The notes under the pieces are model-generated. The model was not told the DNA's origin and made no database searches. It saw only the letters and a program-made list of their open reading frames with translations. DNA of 64,000 nucleotides from Enterocytospora artemiae (lineage: Eukaryota; Microsporidia), in assembly GCA_038659295.1 (NCBI GenBank), contig JASNGC010000002.1, positions 186,001 to 250,000 on the forward strand. The letters are read 5' to 3'. This document shows positions 38,217 to 47,445 of this stretch, piece after piece. Made by a program: the position numbers and the translations under genes. Each line of letters opens with the position of its first letter. The stretch's first letter is position 1.

Positions 38217-38695
38217 TGAGGGTGCGTGCTGGAAAAAAGTTTTTTATATTTTCGCAATATTCCAAATTTGGATCGCTTTTGGAAAACTGCATTAAATGAA
38301 TGATAATTGTACTGTGGTATGTAAAGAATAAGCATTATCTATTACATATAGAAATTAGGACAAAGCTTTGTAATTAGATAGTAAATTAACATTTTCTTTG
38401 GAAAATTTTGTCACAAACATTACAGAAGAGCACAACCAGACAATAGACCATACTGTAAATGTGAGATATAGAAATATACTTTTCTGTAGCCTCGTTCGAT
38501 AAGTTTTTCATAGATTATGGTGAACACTTTTGACAATACAAATAACTGTATGATCCAAGTAGTCATTTTAGAACTAGCTATCAATTACCTAGTACTACAT
38601 TGGATAAATCATATCAGTTTGGCCATAATTTATATCTCTCCAGGATTAAACTAGCATATGTCCAGCTATCCCCATTGAAAATAATTTAGCCCCAA
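38217..38695. other. Divergent promoter region, ABCG and SMC5
   Basis: About 480 bp between two divergent starts, each with its own C-triplet at the very edge. The middle is AT-rich with no ORF or repeat that I can support. Confidence 0.45.
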
Positions 38696-41600
38696 ATGGC
38701 AGATTATAGAAACGGCAATATAGTCTCGTTACATTTGAAAAATTTCCAAACTTTTAAGGACCAACACTTTAATTTTGGGCCATCATTGAATTTGATTGCT
38801 GCCCCAAATGGATCTGGAAAGAGTAGCATAGCAAACTCGTTAGCCTTTGTTTTTAATGGGACCACGAAGACTGTTGGCAAATCCAAATCTATAGCTGACT
38901 TTATTCGTTCTGGAACCACAAAGGCCGAAATTGAGTGTGTTATTTACAAAGAGAACAAATTATCGCATGCTTTAAGTGCTGCTGAAGAATCCTTGAGTAA
39001 GAAGCAAAGACTCTCGCAGTTTTGTGGGGCAAACTATGTCCGTTTAAAACGAGTCATCACTGCAGACCGATCCCAAAGCTCCTATTTTATTGACGGGAAG
39101 TTGGTAGATCAGAAATCATACTTGGATTTCGTTGCCTCCTGCAAGATTGACTGTAACAATCTTACAAATTTCTTGCCTCAGGAGAGAGTCTCAGAGTTTA
39201 CTCAGATGACCGGTGTGGAGCTTTTTAACGAGGTCTATAGAAATATGGTGATTGATCACTCAGACTCTGGAGGCGAGTTAATGGATCCCAAAAGGCTGAA
39301 CCATTTGATTGACGAGCTGGAGAGGCTGCAGGAGGCAATTGAGGTCAAGTCAATCGAGATCCAGTCAAAATCGAAGCAGCAAAACATCATTGACTCTGCG
39401 ATTCTCACATTACAGTCTGAGATGGAGAAATTCAAAAAATTTGAAGAAAACGAGAGGCAGATCAGATTGCTGAGGTTTAAGAAATCAAGAATTTCTTACG
39501 AAGAAGCCAAGGCCAGGTATCTGGGATATAAAAACGCAATTCGAGTTTCCACTGAAAAACTGAAGATCTATTCCAGGGAGATTGTAGATCTTGAAAGTAT
39601 GATTTCCGAGCTGGAAAAAGAGCCCAATTTACAGAGATACAAATCAGGAGAAAGGATTCTACAGGCCCAGAACGACAAAATAGAGGATGTTTGTAGACGG
39701 ATTAAAAACTTTACGATGGAGATGGAAGTAAAGCTGTCTGAAAAGGCCAAGATAGAAAAGAAAAATCAAATAATTCTAAAGGAAAATGAGAGCCTAAAGA
39801 GACAGCAAGCAGAGAGTTTGGCTCAGAAGAAGAAAATTGAAGCCCAAGTGTTTAACACTTGCATAGAAATTCTTTCAAACCTGAAGAATCCCAACGGTTG
39901 TGGAGATTTGATTCCAAAAGAGTCGTTTAGCTGTTCTGAGGAGATATCTAAGGTGGAAGACAAAGTCAAAAAGCTCTTCAATGATTCATCTCCAAAGAAT
40001 CTAGATGCCATCGTTGCCGAAATCGAAGCGGTTATTCCGTCCACGAGGCCTGTAATGGCAATTATCCGCAGCTTTGATGATGAGAACAAAAAAATACAGC
40101 AGAAGAGTAAGGATCTGCAGTATAAGGTACAGGATTTGGAAAGACAGAAGCAGGTTTATTCACATGAGAGAAACAAAAGGATGGAGATGCTTAGAAAATT
40201 TCATCTCGACACCTATAAGGCAGTCCAATATTTGAGGGAAAATGACATGGGGGTTGAGTTTCTAGAACCTTCGTTTTTGCACCTAAATATCCATAAAGAC
40301 TATTCAGACGAAGTTGAGAATATCCTAGGGTTTCAGGTTCTCTCCTCATTTATTGTATTTGATCAGCATGATCTATTGAAACTGGCCCATGAGTTGAAGG
40401 ACAAACAGAAGCTTTCGATAAATTTTATTCAGATTAAGAGAAATGCTGTGAACTATTATATCCCAAGCGACCTTCCTGGCCAGCTGAACTTTGATGGGTA
40501 TGCCATTGACTTTATTATAGCTAGCCAGGAGTATAAACAAATGTTTTGTATCTACGGATTTCTGCACACGATCCCCGTATCCAAAAGAGATGTAAATGAG
40601 GAAGAGATTTTTAAGAAGGTTCCAAATTGCCAGAAGATTGTTGCAAACGGCCGAATGATACAGATGATCAGGAACATATACAACTCAGAGTGCGTATACA
40701 ATGCGTATATTTTGAAGAAGCGTGGGCTGTTCCAGCTTTCTGTTGATCTAGACAATATCGATAACAAACTGAATCAGTTTAATGTGGATAGAAAAAACGC
40801 AAAAATACGTCTGGAGGAGATATTGGAAAAAAGACAGAAGCACGACGATGCAATGAAGAGTATGGCAAGACGGTATGATATTACACCACTTAAATCCATT
40901 CTGTTTGGGTTGGAAAGGATAAACCAGAGAATATCCATATCTCCGCAAACTCTCATGGTCTTTGATGAAAAAATCTTTGAGCAGATCAGCACCAGCATTA
41001 TAAGTCTCGAACAAGATTTGCTAGAGCTACTCAGCGTCGAAAACATCCCAACTGTTGATATTGATAAGATGAGGGAGGCAAAACTAGAGTATGAAAATGC
41101 TCTGAGGCAGTTTGGAGTAAAAAGAATGCAGAAACGTGATGCTGATGATGAATTATCAAGTATGAAGGGCCAGAAGGAGATTTCTAAAGCTGTGGCTGGG
41201 GACCTCAGCAAGGAGCTTGAGTCCATGCAGCGGGCAGAAAATGAAAGAAAACAATTGCATGAAAACACTCAAACATTCACGTTCGATAAGAAAGCAAGAA
41301 ACGACCTACAAAATTTTGTAGTAAGTCCCATAGAAGATTTCTATGATGAAATTCCTGGCTTACCAAATGATTTGGTGGATATCTCATCACAAATAAACTC
41401 ACTCACCTCTCAGAACATGCTTTTAGATTCCAAAGGACAGATCCGATCTGAGTTCAGAAGGAAAGAGTCCGAGTTTAATAAGGTCAAGTCCACGGTGGAT
41501 ATTTTGCAGGAAGAGAGAAATAAATTAATAATCCAGCATTTAGAAAAAAAGAAGCTTATCACAGCACACATTTACAGGTACTTAACCCCTGTGAATGACA

Positions 41601-42127
41601 GATTTAAGTCGCTATTTGAGAAATTTGGCTTTCAAGGGGAGATTAAGCTCTGCTTTGCATCAAAAGATGATGGCGAAGATGGAGAAACCAATACAGATGG
41701 GACAAGCACAAAGGATCTGGATCCGAAGTCTCTTGCCGAGTGTATTGAAGAATACCAAGGCGGTAGCTTTGCCCTGAACATTTATGTGAAGTTCAGAGAG
41801 AAAGAGATGATGCAGAAATTATCATCAACAAGACATTCTGGAGGAGAGAAAAGTGTAAGCACTGTTTTATTTCTTTTAAGTCTTCAGAGTTCTTCTACGC
41901 CATTTAGACTGGTTGATGAGATTAATCAGGGAATGGATCAACACAATGAGAGGAAGGTGTTTGAGGTCCTAAAGGATATGGCAAACTCATCACAATTTTT
42001 TATCATTACTCCGAAACTGATTGAGAATCTTGAGTTTTCTGACCAAACAAGAGCCATAATACTCTATTCCAGTAAGGGCATAAAGCAGTTGGAGGAATAT
42101 GCAAACTCTAAACTAATAAATAACTGA
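38696..42127 (+). CDS. SMC5: Structural maintenance of chromosomes protein 5
   Basis: 1143 residues, normal length. Walker A is APNGSGKSS (36-44). Two long coiled coils (about 190-480 and 690-980) flank a hinge around 500-650. The C-terminal head has HSGGEKSVST (near 1049) and the SMC5-specific Walker B FRLVDEINQGMD (near 1075). NGNIVSLHLKNFQTF at the N-terminus is also SMC5-like rather than SMC6 or cohesin/condensin. With SMC6 and the Nse proteins it acts in recombination repair and replication-fork recovery. CCCC at 38690-38693 precedes the ATG by two bases. Confidence 0.96.
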   Translation: MADYRNGNIVSLHLKNFQTFKDQHFNFGPSLNLIAAPNGSGKSSIANSLAFVFNGTTKTVGKSKSIADFIRSGTTKAEIECVIYKENKLSHALSAAEESLSKKQRLSQFCGANYVRLKRVITADRSQSSYFIDGKLVDQKSYLDFVASCKIDCNNLTNFLPQERVSEFTQMTGVELFNEVYRNMVIDHSDSGGELMDPKRLNHLIDELERLQEAIEVKSIEIQSKSKQQNIIDSAILTLQSEMEKFKKFEENERQIRLLRFKKSRISYEEAKARYLGYKNAIRVSTEKLKIYSREIVDLESMISELEKEPNLQRYKSGERILQAQNDKIEDVCRRIKNFTMEMEVKLSEKAKIEKKNQIILKENESLKRQQAESLAQKKKIEAQVFNTCIEILSNLKNPNGCGDLIPKESFSCSEEISKVEDKVKKLFNDSSPKNLDAIVAEIEAVIPSTRPVMAIIRSFDDENKKIQQKSKDLQYKVQDLERQKQVYSHERNKRMEMLRKFHLDTYKAVQYLRENDMGVEFLEPSFLHLNIHKDYSDEVENILGFQVLSSFIVFDQHDLLKLAHELKDKQKLSINFIQIKRNAVNYYIPSDLPGQLNFDGYAIDFIIASQEYKQMFCIYGFLHTIPVSKRDVNEEEIFKKVPNCQKIVANGRMIQMIRNIYNSECVYNAYILKKRGLFQLSVDLDNIDNKLNQFNVDRKNAKIRLEEILEKRQKHDDAMKSMARRYDITPLKSILFGLERINQRISISPQTLMVFDEKIFEQISTSIISLEQDLLELLSVENIPTVDIDKMREAKLEYENALRQFGVKRMQKRDADDELSSMKGQKEISKAVAGDLSKELESMQRAENERKQLHENTQTFTFDKKARNDLQNFVVSPIEDFYDEIPGLPNDLVDISSQINSLTSQNMLLDSKGQIRSEFRRKESEFNKVKSTVDILQEERNKLIIQHLEKKKLITAHIYRYLTPVNDRFKSLFEKFGFQGEIKLCFASKDDGEDGETNTDGTSTKDLDPKSLAECIEEYQGGSFALNIYVKFREKEMMQKLSSTRHSGGEKSVSTVLFLLSLQSSSTPFRLVDEINQGMDQHNERKVFEVLKDMANSSQFFIITPKLIENLEFSDQTRAIILYSSKGIKQLEEYANSKLINN

Positions 42128-42289
42128 TTTGATATACTAACATTCCTGTCGATGTAATGCCTTTGCTGTTTGATGCTTGGTTATTCATTTGTATCAGTCC
42201 ACCAATTTTTCTATTTGTAGAAGAATGTGCTACTCGTGTGATTGTATGAACCCTCCGCAGTGGTTCAGCTCTCCGTGAACACTGCCAGA

Positions 42290-45200
42290 TCAAATTGTCT
42301 TCCTACGGTTCTTTTTTCTGATCGTAAATTTATGTTCGCTTTGACTCGACTTCCATCTTTCAATTGCCTTCTTTGCAGATTCATAACCCACAGCCACTAT
42401 CTCGTCATATTTATGAAAATCAGTGGTTTTATACTTTTCCAGATCGGGTAGAATATGTAATACAAAGCTGTCCGAGTTTTTGCTGTACAGCTCAATGGAT
42501 TTTTTGGAGTTACTTAGAAAGGTCAAGGTATACTGAATCTCCTGTAGGGTCATGTATGCCTTAGATTTGAAATATCTACCGAATGCCAGAATTAGTCCAC
42601 TTCTTGATTCGTACGGAATAAACTTAGGAATGCAGACTGGAGTAGGGCTTTCAGTGTTGTAGACGTTTGATGTATTTTTCTCCTTCATTTCCCCGTGCTC
42701 ATATGCATTGAACATGATGTCGCTCCTCACCGACGATTCTCTGCTCACATCTACAGATATAATATTGTTGACACCCATCTGTCTCATAACATCCACAGGA
42801 ACGTTGTTAGTATAGGCTCCGTCCACGAGTAGAGTATTGTTGTAGAACACGGGGGGAAGATATCCACAAATACTCATAGATGCTCTGACAAATGTGGAAA
42901 GTGGACCTGTGGTATGGACAGACTCTGCGTTGGTTCCCAGGTTTGTAGTGACACAGTAGAAGGGAATATTGCAATCTTCCATGGAAATCATAGACTTATC
43001 ATTTCTCAAACTCTTTTTGAACAAGCAGTAGTTATTGAGCCTTCCCACTTTGGGTCGCTCGACTGTAAACAACTTTTTCAAGAAATAGTCCACGGACACG
43101 CCAGAAAACATGGAGACAAACGGATATGTCAAATCCACCATCATATTCAGGGATGAAGACATAAACCTACTAAATTGCTTGACTCGAGTGTACACTCTCA
43201 CTGAATCCATGTGTATACAGTACAGACTACCCACAAGGGCACCCATGCTTGTCCCACCTATGATATCCACAGAGATTCCGGCATCTTCCAGTGCTCTCAA
43301 AACCCCAACATGGGCATATCCCCTGGCACCACCTCCACCTAAAACCAAACCAATCTGTCTATCTGTTAAATATCTGGATAGCCTGATACAATCAAATTTA
43401 GATCTACAACTGGTCGAGTCGGAAAGATCAATAAGGGAAGAGCTTTTATCTGAATAAACACAGTATTTTGAGGACATCATATTTAGGGCTCGAAGAGTTG
43501 ATGCATTGTGCATGTTGTTATATACCTTGTGGATCCTTCTTCCATTGATGTACTCCCTAAATCTTCTACTCAGCAGAATGTGGATGTTTTCATCGGCTTT
43601 TTTTCTCCTTGCATGTCCGTACCTAAGTGGAAAGACAGATTCTATAAATAGGACAATATATCTGATAAGAAATACCTTAAGGAGTCTCTTATAGAGTGTA
43701 GAGAGTAAACTCTCAACCAAGCTCTTGTAGTTAGTGTCTATTGGAGCTGAAATAATCTGAACAAACTGGATATTGTGAAAGGGGAAATTATATGTAGGAA
43801 AATTATTATTTGGCGTGGTATTATTAGTTGTAGAATTACAGCCCCTACTACTATTCCTATCAGCATTGTCTGTATTTCTGATAGTGTTATCAAATTCCTC
43901 TATTTGTTCCTTATCAAATATCTCCAATTTTAAGTCGACAGATTCCTCTATAAAGCCAGATAAACGATCATTATGAACGAGTAATAGTACCACCGGATAG
44001 TTCAACCTACGCAACATATCACCGATCAGCACAGGCACCAGATGATTTATTAGACTTGTATTGCTGACTAGGTCAATGCTCTTTATGCCAAAGACCTTTT
44101 CTATCTCTTTGTTGATCTCTTCAATCTTTATTAGTACTGATTCTTCCGGCATAGTCGAACGTAGTGATTGAGCCAACTGTAGAATGGGATCAGGTGTGTT
44201 GCTGTCAACTGTACTATTGGCACTGTTGTCAACACCACCCTTCAGCCTATTCCCTTTTTCTAGCAGCACAATCTTTCGTTTTTGGGCTCTTTTCTTACAC
44301 ATCAACAAGTTTTCTAAAACTATTCTGTAGAATTCAGGAACATTGGCTAATAGATAATTCATGGCCAAGGGATTCAGCTTTACATAGTCAGAAATCTTGG
44401 AGTTATCGGTATATCCGGTATTATCAGCACCAGCATTGGTAGAACTGCTGCAAACGGGATCATGATTCATAAACTCTTCCAAAAATATAAACTTGCGGTT
44501 GTTAATAAACATACTTCCCGTGTATTTTACCTGATCAGTACGAATCCATTTAGAAGTCGCTCCAAAAATTAAGAAGGGCTTAGGGATGACTGAGAACAAG
44601 GCTTTGATAAGCATCCTACTGCCATCACAGCCGACACCCATGGCATCATTGGGATCCATACTGGCTAAATTCGTCACCAACCTAATTTGACTATCCATTT
44701 TAAATACCATCCTATATTCTATGCAGCAGTCTGGAAACAGAAATTTGGACAATCCAAAAGTGGCTCCTGGTCTCAAAGTAACAGAACTGTTCCCACTGGC
44801 CACAGGATTGTTTGAGGACGCCACATCATTTCTTATCTCTTCCACCAATACTTCACCACTTTCCAACAACACCACCCCATCTAGCTTCATCTTGTTCCCT
44901 GTCTTATACACTATACTCCTTCCAAACCTAAAAACATCCCTTATTGTGGGATCATACATAGAATTTTCCTCAAGCTGTAGTAGGCTACACTTCCAAACGT
45001 TTATTGATGGAATCACAGAGCATTTCGATATTAGAGATAAGTACAGATAGAAGTATAAGTTCTTCTCCATGGCCTGATTACCACTGTAATGTGTATTGTT
45101 AGTACTCCATTCCCCTATTTTCTCCAGCCTGGCTTCTTTCGATTTAACTCTTTTTACTATTCCACTGGGAATATTTAAATAGTCAAAACAATTAAATGTA

Positions 45201-45508
45201 GAATCTCCATCAGAGAGAGTGGAGATGATGGAACCATCGTACACAATATCGATCTGCCCGGAAAGTATAAAGTAGTTACAATCGTCAATGGTAGAGCCTA
45301 TGGGCAATGTAATGGTATTGCTGAGTGGCTGCTGATTGCTGATGTCCTTTAGTATCCTATTTATGTAAGGCTCAGCCTCCTTATACAACTTTAATGGCAC
45401 ATCAGTTACCATTGGGATATTACTGAAGGACATGGTGGAAATAGAGGACTTAATTAGCAGCAATGCTGTAACCATAAGAAAAATTGTGAATAGGAGCAAG
45501 GGTATCAT
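42290..45508 (-). CDS. NTE1: Patatin-like lysophospholipase, NTE1 type
   Basis: 1072 residues. An N-terminal membrane anchor (about 1-20) is followed by a long region with degraded cyclic-nucleotide-binding-like domains (one around 55-115, others less clear). The patatin domain has the oxyanion loop GGGGARG (near 723), the nucleophile GTSMG (near 753) and the dyad aspartate in VDGAYTNN (near 893). NTE1 hydrolyses phosphatidylcholine to glycerophosphocholine at the ER. Asn/Ser/Thr-rich linkers replace parts of the regulatory region, and by eye none of the nucleotide pockets keeps a full phosphate-binding cassette. GGG at 45509-45511 places CCC directly before the ATG. Confidence 0.92.
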   Translation of the reverse strand: MIPLLLFTIFLMVTALLLIKSSISTMSFSNIPMVTDVPLKLYKEAEPYINRILKDISNQQPLSNTITLPIGSTIDDCNYFILSGQIDIVYDGSIISTLSDGDSTFNCFDYLNIPSGIVKRVKSKEARLEKIGEWSTNNTHYSGNQAMEKNLYFYLYLSLISKCSVIPSINVWKCSLLQLEENSMYDPTIRDVFRFGRSIVYKTGNKMKLDGVVLLESGEVLVEEIRNDVASSNNPVASGNSSVTLRPGATFGLSKFLFPDCCIEYRMVFKMDSQIRLVTNLASMDPNDAMGVGCDGSRMLIKALFSVIPKPFLIFGATSKWIRTDQVKYTGSMFINNRKFIFLEEFMNHDPVCSSSTNAGADNTGYTDNSKISDYVKLNPLAMNYLLANVPEFYRIVLENLLMCKKRAQKRKIVLLEKGNRLKGGVDNSANSTVDSNTPDPILQLAQSLRSTMPEESVLIKIEEINKEIEKVFGIKSIDLVSNTSLINHLVPVLIGDMLRRLNYPVVLLLVHNDRLSGFIEESVDLKLEIFDKEQIEEFDNTIRNTDNADRNSSRGCNSTTNNTTPNNNFPTYNFPFHNIQFVQIISAPIDTNYKSLVESLLSTLYKRLLKVFLIRYIVLFIESVFPLRYGHARRKKADENIHILLSRRFREYINGRRIHKVYNNMHNASTLRALNMMSSKYCVYSDKSSSLIDLSDSTSCRSKFDCIRLSRYLTDRQIGLVLGGGGARGYAHVGVLRALEDAGISVDIIGGTSMGALVGSLYCIHMDSVRVYTRVKQFSRFMSSSLNMMVDLTYPFVSMFSGVSVDYFLKKLFTVERPKVGRLNNYCLFKKSLRNDKSMISMEDCNIPFYCVTTNLGTNAESVHTTGPLSTFVRASMSICGYLPPVFYNNTLLVDGAYTNNVPVDVMRQMGVNNIISVDVSRESSVRSDIMFNAYEHGEMKEKNTSNVYNTESPTPVCIPKFIPYESRSGLILAFGRYFKSKAYMTLQEIQYTLTFLSNSKKSIELYSKNSDSFVLHILPDLEKYKTTDFHKYDEIVAVGYESAKKAIERWKSSQSEHKFTIRKKNRRKTI

Positions 45509-45821
45509 GGGAGGGCAAAAAAATATCGTATTTGATACATTGCGTTTCCTATGGAAAAAAAATACTCTTGTCTGAGTAATATATATTCCTGCAGAAATAG
45601 ATGGGCTTGTTATTTTTTACTGTGTAAATTAATTTGAAGGTAACACTCATACCGAACCGATTTGTGCCCAAAATTCAAATGCACAATAGAAAATGAACTA
45701 ATGAAGTTATAAACAAAAATCATTAATATACAAATCCTTAAAAATTGCTTTATTGATTTAGTTTGGCTCAACTTGTTCTGAAAGAATCGGCAATATTTGG
45801 TTTTTATATTAGATCCTGGCT
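45509..45821. other. Intergenic region
   Basis: About 310 bp between two minus-strand genes. AT-rich, with a TTTATT (AATAAA on the minus strand) at about 45753 that probably serves the membrane-protein gene to the right. Confidence 0.4.
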
Positions 45822-46562
45822 CTAATAAGGTGTTGTATTATAGGTTGGGTATGGCGGGTTAGAAATTGGATATGGTGGATTAGAGGTTGGGTATGGTGGA
45901 TTAGGAGCTTGATTGTAAGTTGAATAGTTTGGGTTATAAGGACTTTGTTTATAACATATCGAATTGACTGATGAGGGACAGGTATACTTCTTCATCTCCT
46001 CATCTTTTCTGACTTCTTGCTCAACTCTTTCAAATCCAAGAAGTGTTGGAGGTGCAGATGGCACGGGATGCTGGACTGTGGGCATTTTTATTCCATTATG
46101 GGCATTTATTCTGTTGGGATAGCTGGTATTATCATTCGCGGTACCATTGCGTGCATTAATTGTGTTGAGATACTTAAGATTAGCCTCATACTCTTGACTA
46201 GTATGTGATATTTTTGGTAATGGCGAAATTGGATGATCATTTGTTGTAGACTTAGATGTCTTTGCTTCTAAGTAGTCTATGTAGACACAGCCCATACCAA
46301 TAATTGCTGTGAGTCCCAAATTTGAATAGTGGAAATAATTCATCAGTCTGACAACACCAGAAAAGTCTTCCGCATAGTTGATGCAGTAGATTGTGGTAAG
46401 AATGGGCACCAATGCGAGATGAAAATACACAAAAGTCCTCATGATTTTTTTGTATTGGAAATACAAATAGAAGCAAAAGTGTAGGGCAGATGTGAAAATC
46501 AGATAACTTACGGTGATCACAAAGAATTGCTTAAGATTGTCTTGGAGGAGTGAATGTGTCAT
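45822..46562 (-). CDS. Four-span membrane protein with Pro/Tyr repeat tail, unknown
   Basis: 246 residues. About four membrane segments occupy residues 8-105. A cytosolic tail of 140 residues follows, ending in three seven-residue NPPYP-type units (about 223-243). PPxY-like motifs in the tail (NPPYP) could recruit WW-domain ubiquitin ligases, which is inference. No family is recognised; the layout recalls LAPTM or small endosomal membrane proteins. GGG at 46568-46570 is the coding-strand CCC five bases before the ATG. Divergent from the tRNA-Val gene. Confidence 0.6.
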   Translation of the reverse strand: MTHSLLQDNLKQFFVITVSYLIFTSALHFCFYLYFQYKKIMRTFVYFHLALVPILTTIYCINYAEDFSGVVRLMNYFHYSNLGLTAIIGMGCVYIDYLEAKTSKSTTNDHPISPLPKISHTSQEYEANLKYLNTINARNGTANDNTSYPNRINAHNGIKMPTVQHPVPSAPPTLLGFERVEQEVRKDEEMKKYTCPSSVNSICYKQSPYNPNYSTYNQAPNPPYPTSNPPYPISNPPYPTYNTTPY

Positions 46563-46691
46563 TTGATGGGAGAGAAAACAAAAAATTGTTTAAAATAATA
46601 TCCGCAAATGGCAAATTATTTCGGCGTGCTTCTTTGGTGAATAATGGGATGGATCTTTATTTGGTACAACATCACAATATCCCACGGTGGA

Positions 46692-46764
46692 GTCACCGTG
46701 GTGTAGTGGTTATCATGTCCGCTTCACATGCGGAAGGTCGCGAGTTCGAACCTCGTCGGTGACA
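46692..46764 (+). tRNA. tRNA-Val (anticodon CAC)
   Basis: A 73-nt cloverleaf. Acceptor GTCACCG pairs with CGGTGAC, discriminator A. The D arm carries AGTGGTTA. The anticodon stem is TCCGC/GCGGA with loop TTCACAT, anticodon CAC, which reads the valine codon GTG. The T arm is GCGAG-TTCGAAC-CTCGT with one G-T pair. No intron. The A and B box regions (TGGTGTAGTGG, GAGTTCGAACC) fit an internal RNA polymerase III promoter. It lies between two divergent protein genes. Confidence 0.95.
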
Positions 46765-46818
46765 GGCAGTTTTTCTCCGGCACTTTTGTTTTGAAAAAAC
46801 CTCGGATCCCATCCATCA

Positions 46819-47313
46819 ATGTCCCACTTACGTTTTCTCGATGCTGCACTGGAAGCTGCGGAGATTGCCTACAACAAATCGGAAATACCGGTAGGGTGTG
46901 CTGTTGTGATGGATAGTGAAGTTCTTTTTACTGCACACAATCAGACGAACATGGACGGGAGCCCCATTAGCCATGCAGAAATGATAGCAGCTAAGATGAT
47001 TTATGCGAATACGGATGCTAAAGCTGGGGACCAATGCTGCAAGACGCATCTTGGAAACAGTGGTACACCTGTGGAGCACAGCTTTCCCCCGCTTACTTTT
47101 TATATCACTATTGAGCCCTGTGTGATGTGTGCCCGTATTCTTAAATCCATCAATGCCAAGGTATATTTTGGATGTTACAATGATATATTTGGATACTATC
47201 GTATCACTGGTAAGAAATATGGAGTGTGCCTGGAGGACAAGAGGTGTATAGAGATATTACAGAAGTGCTATAAAAGAGAAAACATACATGCACCATGCCC
47301 CAAGAAGAAATGA
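46819..47313 (+). CDS. TAD2: tRNA-specific adenosine deaminase catalytic subunit, Tad2-like
   Basis: 164 residues of the cytidine/deoxycytidylate deaminase fold. The zinc site is HAE (near 52-54, with the proton-shuttling Glu) plus PCVMC (near 99-103). IPVGCAVV near 23 is the usual substrate-side motif. Tad2 with Tad3 converts A34 of tRNA anticodons to inosine in the nucleus. The loop between the two zinc motifs is longer than in bacterial TadA. CCC is at 46808-46810. It sits 55 bp downstream of tRNA-Val(CAC), which is itself not an inosine substrate. Confidence 0.9.
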   Translation: MSHLRFLDAALEAAEIAYNKSEIPVGCAVVMDSEVLFTAHNQTNMDGSPISHAEMIAAKMIYANTDAKAGDQCCKTHLGNSGTPVEHSFPPLTFYITIEPCVMCARILKSINAKVYFGCYNDIFGYYRITGKKYGVCLEDKRCIEILQKCYKRENIHAPCPKKK

Positions 47314-47445
47314 AAGCTATGGTTTATGCAGTTTGAAAACCTGTGAATCCTATTCGGACTGGCGACTTCAAAGACCAACAAAGATACATGCATGATACTT
47401 TATCTGGTTAAAACAGACCTTCCTTATTTCCTCACCCCTCTTTTT

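Noticed and set aside
46550..46762. Plus-strand frame across tRNA-Val
   Set aside because: Most of it is the tRNA gene and its flank; no protein evidence.
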